Shown: positions 1 through 6,624 of the stretch, in pieces
Numbering within the stretch: the first letter of the stretch is position 1
Layout of the letters: every line of letters begins with the position of its first letter
Assembly: GCA_937996765.1 (NCBI GenBank)
Contig: CALKUG010000392.1
Location: 1 to 8,142, forward strand
Source: an uncultured Ignavibacteria bacterium
Lineage (GTDB): Bacteria > Bacteroidota > Ignavibacteria > Ignavibacteriales > Ignavibacteriaceae
Direction of reading: 5' to 3'
Length of the DNA: 8,142 nt
The notes under the pieces: generated by a model
Database searches by the model: none
What the model was told of the DNA's origin: nothing
Seen by the model: only the letters and a program-made list of their open reading frames with translations
Made by a program: the position numbers and the translations under genes

Positions 1-136
1 AAATCGATTTATCATTTTTGCGGTAACGATAACCCTTTGAAAAAATTGCCTTACCAAACAAAATTTCTATTTTCGAACCTGAAGACTTTACTGCTTGCAT
101 GTTTTTTTTACGTTCTTCAGGTGTTAGTTTATCCAT
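1..136 (-). CDS. vsr: Vsr-type very short patch repair DNA endonuclease, N-terminal part (runs off left edge)
   Basis: Vsr enzymes nick DNA 5' of the T in T:G mismatches that arise by deamination of 5-methylcytosine, and so start short patch repair. The minus-strand frame from the ATG at 136-134 gives 45 residues, beginning MDKLTPEERKKNMQAVKSSG and ending in a GYRYRKNDKSI stretch. This matches the usual start of the family: a T-P-E-x-R-x-x-N-M segment, a conserved Glu after a Ser/Thr-Lys pair (E24 here), then the hydrophobic helix leading to Y/F-R-Y-R. The catalytic Asp and His residues lie further on, outside the window, so activity cannot be judged. A weak GGA sits about 7 bases before the ATG. 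Vsr genes often lie beside a cytosine-5 methyltransferase or restriction gene, and any such partner would be to the left. The family call rests on by-eye recognition of a short segment but is fairly specific. Confidence 0.83.
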   Translation of the reverse strand, partial: MDKLTPEERKKNMQAVKSSGSKIEILFGKAIFSKGYRYRKNDKSI

Positions 137-348
137 TGCTATTCCAAAAATATGTTTCTTTCTACTAAATTAAATTAGTTTAAGTGTCTTGGAATTCCAA
201 AAGTTAACTACACTTTCCAATACCTCAATTCACTATTTAATAAATCTTAAATTGTTATTAAAAAATCAACTAAACTTAAAGACTCATCTTTCCTTAACTT
301 TTAATATATTGAGTTGTTGTTTTCTGATTTCCATTAAGCGAGCTCCTT
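137..348. other. Divergent AT-rich intergenic region
   Basis: This 212-base gap lies between the divergent starts of the vsr-like gene and the histidine kinase, so promoters for both should be here. It is very AT-rich with many short A and T runs. No sigma-70 hexamer pair stands out, and no -24/-12 (GG-N10-GC) sigma-54 element is seen. The only clear symmetry is the 12-base palindrome at 189-200. A short open frame starting at 189 has low-complexity composition, overlaps the kinase start in another frame and is not supported as a gene. Confidence 0.6.
189..200. repeat. 12-bp perfect palindrome TTGGAATTCCAA
   Basis: The sequence equals its own reverse complement over 12 bases. It lies 53 bases upstream of the vsr-like start and about 149 bases upstream of the kinase start. 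It could be a small operator, but a 12-base palindrome somewhere in a 212-base gap is not very unlikely by chance, so function is unproven. Confidence 0.3.
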
Positions 349-1809
349 GTGAATTTTATTCCAGAAGAACGTTCTTCGATTATTAATGCTGTTAATAATC
401 TGCCGGAACTGTATTTTATTGTTGATACCAAGGGTATTGTACAAGATTGCAATGCTACGGCTCTGCGTCTGCTAGGTCGTGAACGCAACGATATCGTTAA
501 TCGGCAGTTTGCTGAAGTGTTCGACCCCTCCTACCTCCTTAAAGCTGAATTTGAATTTAATTCCTGTGTGGATCGTTCCTCGCTTACTTCGCTGCAATGC
601 CGTATGCGTGTTGATAGTGAACACTACTTGGATGTGGTGCTTACGTTCTCCCCTTTCCGCTCTGAATACTCAGGTGATGAATATGTGCTCTGTGTGGCCC
701 GCGATGTAACCCTTTCGAAGAAAAAAGAACTTGATCTTCTTCGATTCCAGTTTGTTGCAGAAAATACCGTAAACCCTCTTCAAATAACCGACCTGAGCGG
801 TAGAATGATTTATATCAACAAGTCGTTCACCCGTTTTAGTGGCTATGAACCGGCTGATTTACTTGGCAAAAACCCCAGCGTGCTCGGAAGCAAAAAACAC
901 AGCAAAAAGTTTTGGATGAAAATGTGGGAAACAATCTCAAGCGGAAAACCTTGGGATGGTGAAGTAGAAAATGTTACCAAAGATGGTTCGCCACTTTACA
1001 CCCACCTACTAATTTCGCCGATTGTTAACGATGTAAACGCTGTTATTGGTTACTTCGGCGTACATCGGGATATAAGCGAACAACGCAAATTAGAAAAACA
1101 ACTTATCCATACGCAAAAAATGGAATCCATTGGCACTCTTGCCGCAGGTGTTGCGCACGAGGTTGGTAACCCCCTTGCTTCAATCTCCGCTTTGGTGCAA
1201 ATTATTCAACGTATGACCACCGATACTTTTATTATCGAAAAACTCGAGTTGGTTAAAAAACAGGTTACTCGTATTTCGAAAATTATTCGCGATTTGGTTG
1301 ATTTCTCTCGCCCCTCCAACTACGAGGTGCGACTTACAGATATTAATTCAGTGCTCTCCGAAGCAATAGAAATTATAAGTGTCGGGAAAAAAGCGAAAAG
1401 TGTTCGCTTCACACAGTCTCTTGAAGAACCCCTACCTGAACTGTTTTTAGTGAGCGACCAAATCCAACAGGTGTTTGTGAATATACTCATCAATGCGGTA
1501 GATGCCCTGGTGGAAAAACACGAGCAAATGGGCGAGGAGTTCGAACCCGAGATTGAAGTGGCTTCTTTCAAAACCGATTCCTTTGTTACCGTTATTTTTA
1601 GAGATAACGGACCGGGGGTACCCGAGCATTTAACTTCCAAAATTTTTGAACCGTTTTTTACCACTAAAAAAGAAGGTAAGGGTACAGGTTTAGGACTTTG
1701 GGTAAGTTACGGTATCGTAAAAAGTTTTCAAGGTGATTTAAAAGTTAATAGTAAACCGGGTGAATGGACGGAGTTTACGATATTCCTTCCTACTAACCCA
1801 ATTCATTAG
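349..1809 (+). CDS. Soluble PAS-PAS sensor histidine kinase (NtrB/AtoS-like)
   Basis: This 486-residue kinase should autophosphorylate and pass phosphate to the response regulator encoded next. There is no signal peptide or membrane segment, so it is cytoplasmic and senses through its PAS domains. PAS1 spans about residues 9-121 and PAS2 about 133-243, ending in the typical GVHRDISEQRKLE linker. The HisKA helix carries H270 in GVAHEVGNPLASIS. The ATPase domain shows an N box (N378-L387), a G1 box DNGPGV (419-424), an F box FEPFFTT (433-439) and a G2 box GTGLGL (445-450), so it looks fully active. All four cysteines (C34, C73, C84, C115) lie in PAS1. The start is GTG at 349, with GAG six bases upstream. 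An in-frame TGA at 325 and no other start codon nearby leave little choice. The regulator gene follows after 10 bases, so the two are almost certainly co-transcribed. The signal is unknown. Confidence 0.93.
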   Translation: MNFIPEERSSIINAVNNLPELYFIVDTKGIVQDCNATALRLLGRERNDIVNRQFAEVFDPSYLLKAEFEFNSCVDRSSLTSLQCRMRVDSEHYLDVVLTFSPFRSEYSGDEYVLCVARDVTLSKKKELDLLRFQFVAENTVNPLQITDLSGRMIYINKSFTRFSGYEPADLLGKNPSVLGSKKHSKKFWMKMWETISSGKPWDGEVENVTKDGSPLYTHLLISPIVNDVNAVIGYFGVHRDISEQRKLEKQLIHTQKMESIGTLAAGVAHEVGNPLASISALVQIIQRMTTDTFIIEKLELVKKQVTRISKIIRDLVDFSRPSNYEVRLTDINSVLSEAIEIISVGKKAKSVRFTQSLEEPLPELFLVSDQIQQVFVNILINAVDALVEKHEQMGEEFEPEIEVASFKTDSFVTVIFRDNGPGVPEHLTSKIFEPFFTTKKEGKGTGLGLWVSYGIVKSFQGDLKVNSKPGEWTEFTIFLPTNPIH

Positions 1810-1810
1810 C

Positions 1811-1822
1811 GGAGTTTTTTTG
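1811..1822 (+). promoter_or_regulatory. Ribosome binding site GGAG selecting a TTG start
   Basis: GGAG at 1811-1814 is followed by five bases and a TTG at 1820-1822. Initiation here makes the response regulator begin MAERILVVDDEE, which is where receiver domains normally begin. An in-frame ATG at 1760 would add 20 residues encoded inside the kinase 3' end with no ribosome binding site, so the TTG is preferred. Confidence 0.72.
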
Positions 1823-3175
1823 GCTGAACGTATTCTTGTTGTGGATGATGAAGAGATTATTCGCGATTCTATCAGTTTTATTTTAGAGAAAGAGGGCTTC
1901 TCGGTTGACCAAGCTGCTAACGGTCGCGAGGGGTTAGATAAACTACTTGCTAACTCGTACGATTTGGTTATCAGTGATATCGAAATGCCTCGTATGAACG
2001 GTATTGACTTACTCAAAAATGCAATTAACCTTTCTCCTGACCTTACATTTATTATTATAACCGCCTTTGGCTCACTCGATACGGCAATCTCGGCCCTCCG
2101 TGCAGGCGCAAGCGATTATATATTAAAACCTATTGAGTTTGATGAGCTCACTATTAAAATAAATCGATTGCTCGAAACCCGCAAACTCATTGCAGAAAAC
2201 CGACTACTAAAAAAAGAAGTACAACGTCAGTTCGATTACGATCGGCTTATTGGTAAGAGCGCTGCAATGAAAAAAATGTTCGACATGATTACAACCGTTG
2301 CGGCTCACGATAGCACTGTTCTTATAACCGGAAACAGTGGTACCGGCAAAGAACTTATTGCACGCGCAATTCACCATAACAGTAAGCGGAAAAATAAATC
2401 CTTTGTTGCAGTTAACTGCGGAGCAATTTCGGAGAATCTAATAGAGAGCGAACTGTTCGGACACAAAAAAGGTGCATTCACAGGTGCTGTTTCCGATAAA
2501 GAGGGATTTTTAAAAGCAGCAGATGGCGGTACACTCTTTCTTGATGAGATTAGCGAAATGCCCGTACTACTGCAAGTAAAATTGTTGCGTGTGATTCAAG
2601 AACGCGAGTTTATTCAGGTGGGAACTACTCAACCGATTCCCATTAATATCCGATTTTTGGCTTCAACCAACCGTAACCTTAAAGAGGAAATTGAAAAAGA
2701 ACGATTTCGCGAGGATTTATATTACCGTTTGAACGTTGTTGAGATTCACCTTCCCTCACTCCGCGACCGTTTAGAAGATATCCCCCTTCTTGCAGATCAT
2801 TTTGTGAACAAATACCGCACCGAAATGGGTAAATCCATCAAAGGGTTTGATGCACGTGCATTAAACGCTCTTATTGGCTATCAATGGCCCGGCGAAGTTC
2901 GTGAGCTTGAAAACACGGTTGAACGTGCCGTAATTTTTGCTAAAGACGAATACATCACGGTTAATGAATTGCCCGAGCCGTTTCATCAATTTGCAGAGAT
3001 TCCTCAGCCACAAACTCAGGTTTCGTTAGACGATTATATTAAGAGAGTGGAAAAAGATTACATCGTTTCGGTGCTGGAATCGTGCGAGTTTAACAAGGAT
3101 GAGGCAGCTAAGATTCTTAATCTCGGACTTTCTACTCTTTACCGCAAGATAAAAGATCATGGACTTGATATATAG
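1820..3175 (+). CDS. NtrC-family sigma-54-dependent response regulator
   Basis: A 451-residue transcriptional activator (counted from the TTG start) that should be phosphorylated by the kinase just upstream and then drive open-complex formation by sigma-54 RNA polymerase. The receiver domain (about 1-120) has the acidic pair D9/D10, phospho-acceptor D53 in ISDIEMP, T81 and K103. The AAA+ domain (about 143-370) has Walker A GNSGTGKE (171-178), the sigma-54 contact loop GAFTGA (218-223), Walker B GGTLFLDE (236-243) and arginines in FREDLYYRL (297-305). W356-L363 reads WPGEVREL, with Glu where Asn is usual. A Fis-type helix-turn-helix occupies about 412-448. All key residues are present. An in-frame ATG at 1760 is an alternative but less likely start. 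No sigma-54 promoter was found by eye in the window, so its targets may lie elsewhere. Confidence 0.95.
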   Translation: MAERILVVDDEEIIRDSISFILEKEGFSVDQAANGREGLDKLLANSYDLVISDIEMPRMNGIDLLKNAINLSPDLTFIIITAFGSLDTAISALRAGASDYILKPIEFDELTIKINRLLETRKLIAENRLLKKEVQRQFDYDRLIGKSAAMKKMFDMITTVAAHDSTVLITGNSGTGKELIARAIHHNSKRKNKSFVAVNCGAISENLIESELFGHKKGAFTGAVSDKEGFLKAADGGTLFLDEISEMPVLLQVKLLRVIQEREFIQVGTTQPIPINIRFLASTNRNLKEEIEKERFREDLYYRLNVVEIHLPSLRDRLEDIPLLADHFVNKYRTEMGKSIKGFDARALNALIGYQWPGEVRELENTVERAVIFAKDEYITVNELPEPFHQFAEIPQPQTQVSLDDYIKRVEKDYIVSVLESCEFNKDEAAKILNLGLSTLYRKIKDHGLDI

Positions 3176-3264
3176 CACATCACTTGGGCGACTATATCAC
3201 TTTGAATAATTTTTTTATTATGTTGTATCCAATTAAATATTTGAAAAAGATTTTCTAAAACTTT
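3176..3264 (+). other. Intergenic gap before MBL hydrolase
   Basis: An 89-base AT-rich gap. It holds a 7-base direct repeat ATCACTT at 3179-3185 and 3196-3202 (17-base period) and a T run near 3211-3216, with no convincing stem before it that would make a terminator. No -35/-10 pair or GG-N10-GC element is clear. Whether the downstream gene has its own promoter or is read through from the two-component pair cannot be decided. Confidence 0.4.
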
Positions 3265-4209
3265 ATGTCTGAACTCCGCTTATGGGGTGTTAGAGGTTCT
3301 ATACCTACCCCACTGACTACCGAACGCTATCGCGAGAAACTTACTCGCGTGCTTGAACTTGCCGTTATGCGCGGACTGACAAATATTGAAGATATAGAAC
3401 AGTTTATACTTTCACTTGCTCCGGCTGAAAATTCGGTTCTTGGCGGAAATACTTCCTGCATGGAAGTGGTTACCCCTGATGGCGTTTTTATTATCGATAT
3501 GGGTTCGGGATTTCGTGAATTAGGAAATAAATTACTCGCCGAAAAAACTCACACAATGCTTAATATTTTTAACTCCCATTTGCATTGGGATCATATTCAA
3601 GGATTGCCTTTTTTTGCACCCGCTTACAATTCAGATTTTACATTAAACTTTCATGCTGTTCATGAAGGATTACAATCCGCTATTGAAGACCAGCAGCAGT
3701 ATCGTTACTTCCCTGTATCGGTTGATTACATGCAGGCAAAAAAACATTTTTTCGAAATAACAGAAAACACCCCAAAACAATTTGGTGCGACAACCATAAC
3801 TGCAAAAAAACTTTATCATCCGGGAGATAGCTATAGCTACCGAATAGATACCCCTACGGGCTCGGTAGTCTATGCAAGCGACGGAGAATACAAAGATGTT
3901 ACCCCTGAGCATTTAGAAGAGTATATACAATTCTATAAAAATGCTGATTTTCTGCTGTTTGATGCTCAGTATTCTTCAGATCAAATTGTTGAGCGTGAAG
4001 ATTGGGGACATAGTTACGGTCCGCTTGGTATTGATATTGCAGTACGTGCCGGTGTTAAAATTCTTGCTCTTTCACATCACGACCCCGATAATAGCGATTT
4101 TGATATTGAACGACTTTACGAAATAACTGTCCACTATCAAAAGATGCATCATCCTCACTCCCCATTAAAAGTTTTTATAGCCCGCGAAGGCGATACTTAC
4201 TCCTTTTAA
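3265..4209 (+). CDS. Metallo-beta-lactamase-fold hydrolase, substrate unknown
   Basis: A 314-residue cytoplasmic MBL-fold enzyme of the broad COG1235/PhnP-like type, expected to bind two metal ions and cleave a phosphodiester or similar bond. It opens with the LWGVRGSIPTP strand typical of these proteins, followed by GGNTSCMEV (60-68). The metal site is intact: H105, H107, D109 and H110 in SHLHWDH, H185 in YHPGDS, D206 in ASDGE and H271 in SHHDP. H249 (WGHS) is a further candidate functional residue. A helical stretch of about 40 residues (17-58) separates the first strand from the GGN loop, longer than in short PhnP-like enzymes. No signal peptide or membrane segment is present. The ATG is placed correctly for the family, but no Shine-Dalgarno site is visible, only A-rich sequence. 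It lies 89 bases after the regulator gene on the same strand, so it could be a third operon member. Related domains occur in putative cyclic-nucleotide phosphodiesterases, but the substrate here is unknown. Confidence 0.85.
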   Translation: MSELRLWGVRGSIPTPLTTERYREKLTRVLELAVMRGLTNIEDIEQFILSLAPAENSVLGGNTSCMEVVTPDGVFIIDMGSGFRELGNKLLAEKTHTMLNIFNSHLHWDHIQGLPFFAPAYNSDFTLNFHAVHEGLQSAIEDQQQYRYFPVSVDYMQAKKHFFEITENTPKQFGATTITAKKLYHPGDSYSYRIDTPTGSVVYASDGEYKDVTPEHLEEYIQFYKNADFLLFDAQYSSDQIVEREDWGHSYGPLGIDIAVRAGVKILALSHHDPDNSDFDIERLYEITVHYQKMHHPHSPLKVFIAREGDTYSF

Positions 4210-4224
4210 TCACACTCACCGTTT

Positions 4225-4255
4225 AAAAGAAGCAAGCCCTCCACAAAGGAAGGGC
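4225..4255 (-). terminator. Probable intrinsic terminator for the tauE-cstB unit
   Basis: Read on the minus strand, GCCCTTCC pairs with GGAGGGC (one bulged base, 5-base loop) across 4255-4236. It is followed by the T-rich stretch TTGCTTCTTTT (4235-4225). It lies just beyond the cstB-like stop codon. On the plus strand the same hairpin lacks a T tail, so it fits minus-strand termination better. Confidence 0.55.
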
Positions 4256-4259
4256 CAGC

Positions 4260-4287
4260 ATCTCTACACGGATAGGAGATATTTCTT
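4260..4287 (+). terminator. Weak hairpin, possible terminator for the MBL gene
   Basis: ATCTCT (4260-4265) pairs with GGAGAT (4275-4280), counting one G-U pair, around a 9-base loop. ATTTCTT follows. The stem is short and the T tract poor, so this is at best a weak plus-strand terminator in the convergent gap. Confidence 0.25.
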
Positions 4288-5704
4288 AAAGAACGGGTTC
4301 TGCAGTTTCGGTAACAACACTATAACCTTCACGCACCCAAGCTAAATAGCCACCGGTAAGATTGGTTACATTTGTTAAACCTTGAGCCATTAGTAAGCTT
4401 GTTGCTATGCTGGAGCGATCGCCACCTTGACAGTGCAGTACAATTTTTTTCTCGTGTGGCAACTCATTTAAGTGATTAAGCAAAAAGCCAACATGAATGT
4501 TGCGGGCACCTTCTATGTGTCCGGCATTATACTCTGCATAGGCACGAACGTCAATAACTTCTACAACACCCATTTTGATTTGTTGCTCAAGTTTATCAAC
4601 TGTTAACTGTGGCATTGTTTTTAACTCGCCATAGGTGTGTACCCAGCTTTCGACTTCGGTTACGTATCCAATAGCGTTATCAAGCCCAATGCGGATTAAA
4701 GCACGCGAGAGATCGCCAACACGGTTTTCATCTGCAACTAACAAAAATGGTTTATCGTAATCGAGTACCCATCCTGCCCAGGTTGAGAAAGAATTATTAT
4801 CCTGAATATTGATTGAACCAGGAATATGACCACCGGCAAACGCAATTTTATTGCGAGTATCAATTAATGTGGTTTTTTCATCAACCAATTGTTTGAACTT
4901 TCCTATAGGCAAACGCGCAGGAAGTGGAACTCCACCAAGTACCTGCGGCCCAACCTTGTTGAGTTTTTTCATCATAGCAAAGTATTTAGGCGATTCGGGC
5001 TGCCCTGCCAATAATTCTGTTACAAACTTGGCTTCATCTTCAATCTTCAAAGCCCAGTTTACTAATTTTTCATAGCCAACGGTTGAAGAAGGAACTGCAC
5101 CAAGTGCTTTTCCGCAAGCACTTCCTGCTCCGTGTCCAGGCCAAACCTGAATGTGATCGGGGAGTTGCTTGAAACGCTTGAGTGATTCGAACATTTGCTT
5201 AGCGCCTTTTACGGCAGTGCCCATAATACCGGCAGCTTTTTCGAGCAGGTCAGGACGCCCAACATCACCAACAAAAACAAAGTCGCCTGTGAAAATCATT
5301 ATTGGCTCAGCACTTGCCTTTGTATCGGTAAGAATAAAGCTGATATGCTCAGGTGTGTGACCCGGGGAGTGCATCACCTTAAATTTAAGGTTACCCACTT
5401 TGAACTCATCGTTATCCTTTAGACCAACGTGCTCGTAAGTGTACATCCAATCGGAGCCGCCTTCATTTGAAAGCAATATTTGTGCACCTGTTGCAGCTGC
5501 AAGCTCTCTGGATCCGCTTAAGAAATCTGCATGAATATGCGTTTCAGTTACATGAGTGATTCTCAATTTTTCTTGTTCTGCAATTTTAATATAAGTATCT
5601 ATATCGCGCTTAGGATCAATAACTATTGCTTCGCCTGTAGCTTGACATCCGATAACATAACTTGCCTGAGCAAGACCTTTTTCATATACATTCTGGAAGA
5701 ACAT
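4286..5704 (-). CDS. CstB-like persulfide dioxygenase with pseudo-rhodanese and rhodanese domains
   Basis: A 472-residue cytoplasmic fusion resembling staphylococcal CstB. The N-terminal domain (about 1-245) is an ETHE1-like non-heme iron persulfide dioxygenase, oxidising thiol persulfides to sulfite. It shows THIHAD (H56, H58, D60), SPGHT (H116), TGDFVFVGDVGRPDL (D141) and WPGHGAGSACGK (H191, C197). By family analogy H56, H116 and D141 would hold the iron. The middle rhodanese fold (about 262-362) has no cysteine at its active loop (LLVADENRVG) and is a pseudo-domain. The C-terminal rhodanese (about 367-465) has C425 in HCQGGDRSS, able to carry a persulfide and perhaps form thiosulfate from sulfite. 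The only cysteines are C20, C197 and C425. AAAGG lies about 10 bases before the ATG. It follows the TauE-like gene by 33 bases, so both are probably one transcript for sulfide/persulfide handling. Confidence 0.9.
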   Translation of the reverse strand: MFFQNVYEKGLAQASYVIGCQATGEAIVIDPKRDIDTYIKIAEQEKLRITHVTETHIHADFLSGSRELAAATGAQILLSNEGGSDWMYTYEHVGLKDNDEFKVGNLKFKVMHSPGHTPEHISFILTDTKASAEPIMIFTGDFVFVGDVGRPDLLEKAAGIMGTAVKGAKQMFESLKRFKQLPDHIQVWPGHGAGSACGKALGAVPSSTVGYEKLVNWALKIEDEAKFVTELLAGQPESPKYFAMMKKLNKVGPQVLGGVPLPARLPIGKFKQLVDEKTTLIDTRNKIAFAGGHIPGSINIQDNNSFSTWAGWVLDYDKPFLLVADENRVGDLSRALIRIGLDNAIGYVTEVESWVHTYGELKTMPQLTVDKLEQQIKMGVVEVIDVRAYAEYNAGHIEGARNIHVGFLLNHLNELPHEKKIVLHCQGGDRSSIATSLLMAQGLTNVTNLTGGYLAWVREGYSVVTETAEPVL

Positions 5705-5737
5705 GGCTTATTACCTTTTTTTATTTTATAAAATTCA

Positions 5738-6568
5738 TTATTGCTTAAACAAGACTTCTTGAGCGAGAATAAATAAACCCATAACCAATACGAAATAGCC
5801 AAAACCAACTTTTAATTTTGAACCGGGAATCTTTTTTGCCAATACTGTACCAATCAAGATACCCACAATTGATATGGCAGTTAGTGCGAGCAACAGATTC
5901 CATGGGATTGGAATTGATGCTGAGCCAATGGTACCTAAAAAACCAACTAATGAATTAGCAGCTATAATCATGAGTGATGTACCCACAGCCACCTTCATAT
6001 CTAATCTCAAAAACAGAACCAATGCAGGTATAATCAAAAAACCACCGCCTGCTCCCACAAGTCCTGTCATAATTCCTACACCAAACCCAATAAGCATAAC
6101 TACTGCTATATTTTTCTTAGTATCACTCGCAACAACCTTTTTGCTTTTTATCATAGAAAACGAGGCAGCAAGCATAACAACGGCAAAAATTATTAGAAGT
6201 AGCCCATCTCGCGTAAGTTCAAATCCTGCCAAATTAGCTACGGATTCAGGTATTGAGGGAATTACAATTTTTCGGGTAAGATACACTGATAAAAAAGCGG
6301 GAAGTGAAAACAGCACTCCCTCCTTAAATGCAATTTCTTTTCTTTTAATATAGGTAAGGGCACCAACAAATGCCGTTGAGCCAACCACCAAAAGCGAGTA
6401 ACCCGTTGCTTGAGTTCCGGGAATGCCAAAAACATATACAAGAAGCGGAACCGTTAAAATGGAACCACCGCCTCCAATGAGCCCTAATGTAATACCTATC
6501 AATAATGCAAGAAAATAACCTGCTATATCCATTACCAATGCAATCAAAATCAATTCATAAACTTCCAT
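5738..6568 (-). CDS. TauE/SafE-family sulfur-compound permease
   Basis: A 276-residue, strongly hydrophobic inner-membrane protein with about eight predicted membrane segments. The two halves each carry the family glycine signature: GLIGGGGSILTVP at about 29-41 and GLVGAGGGFLIIP at about 169-181, showing the internal duplication. Family members are linked to transport of sulfite, sulfonates, sulfoacetate or related organic anions. As first gene of a unit with a persulfide dioxygenase/rhodanese, it most likely exports sulfite or thiosulfate, or moves another sulfur species; direction and substrate are inferred. The tauE-cstB pairing is also seen in the staphylococcal cst locus. No Shine-Dalgarno site precedes the ATG at 6568. 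A second in-frame ATG at 6532 (residue 13) would shorten the first membrane segment, so the upstream start is preferred but not certain. Confidence 0.9.
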   Translation of the reverse strand: MEVYELILIALVMDIAGYFLALLIGITLGLIGGGGSILTVPLLVYVFGIPGTQATGYSLLVVGSTAFVGALTYIKRKEIAFKEGVLFSLPAFLSVYLTRKIVIPSIPESVANLAGFELTRDGLLLIIFAVVMLAASFSMIKSKKVVASDTKKNIAVVMLIGFGVGIMTGLVGAGGGFLIIPALVLFLRLDMKVAVGTSLMIIAANSLVGFLGTIGSASIPIPWNLLLALTAISIVGILIGTVLAKKIPGSKLKVGFGYFVLVMGLFILAQEVLFKQ

Positions 6569-6579
6569 AGTATGATGAT

Positions 6580-6613
6580 TTGTAGCTTAATTGGATTCAA
6601 AACCAAGCTACAA
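6580..6613. repeat. Perfect 9-bp inverted repeat TTGTAGCTT-N16-AAGCTACAA
   Basis: The left arm is 6580-6588 and the right arm 6605-6613, fully complementary. It sits 12 bases upstream of the tauE-like start, in the gap between divergent genes, so it is placed to act as an operator or a leader hairpin. Its last three bases (CAA) are shared with the second inverted repeat. Confidence 0.6.
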
Positions 6614-6624
6614 TGGTTTATATT
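6596..6624 (+). promoter_or_regulatory. Candidate sigma-70-like promoter for the secreted hydrolase
   Basis: TTCAAA (6596-6601, 4 of 6 to TTGACA) is followed by 17 bases and TATATT (6619-6624, 5 of 6 to TATAAT). This predicts a start of transcription near 6631 and a leader of about 30 bases. In such AT-rich DNA the match may be chance. If the organism is in Bacteroidetes proper, whose promoter consensus differs, it would not apply. Confidence 0.3.

Noticed and set aside
164..179. Imperfect symmetry ACTAA-N6-TTAGT
   Set aside because: Five-base AT-rich arms are expected by chance in such DNA.
189..386. Short 65-codon plus-strand open frame in the left gap
   Set aside because: Low-complexity, Leu/Asn/Ser-rich product typical of AT-rich noncoding DNA, no ribosome binding site, and it overlaps the kinase start in another frame.
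1320..1664. 114-codon minus-strand frame opposite the kinase ATPase domain
   Set aside because: Antisense shadow of a strongly conserved coding region.
1760..1819. Upstream in-frame ATG giving the response regulator 20 extra residues
   Set aside because: It lies inside the kinase gene without a ribosome binding site, while TTG at 1820 has GGAG at good spacing and starts the protein exactly at the receiver domain.
3179..3202. Direct repeat ATCACTT with a 17-base period after the regulator gene
   Set aside because: Only 7 bases, two copies, the first four bases past a stop codon; not distinguishable from chance without comparative data.
5874..6353. 159-codon plus-strand frame opposite the TauE-like gene
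   Set aside because: It is antisense to a clear membrane permease with matching family motifs; its Thr/Pro/Ile-rich product looks like no known protein.
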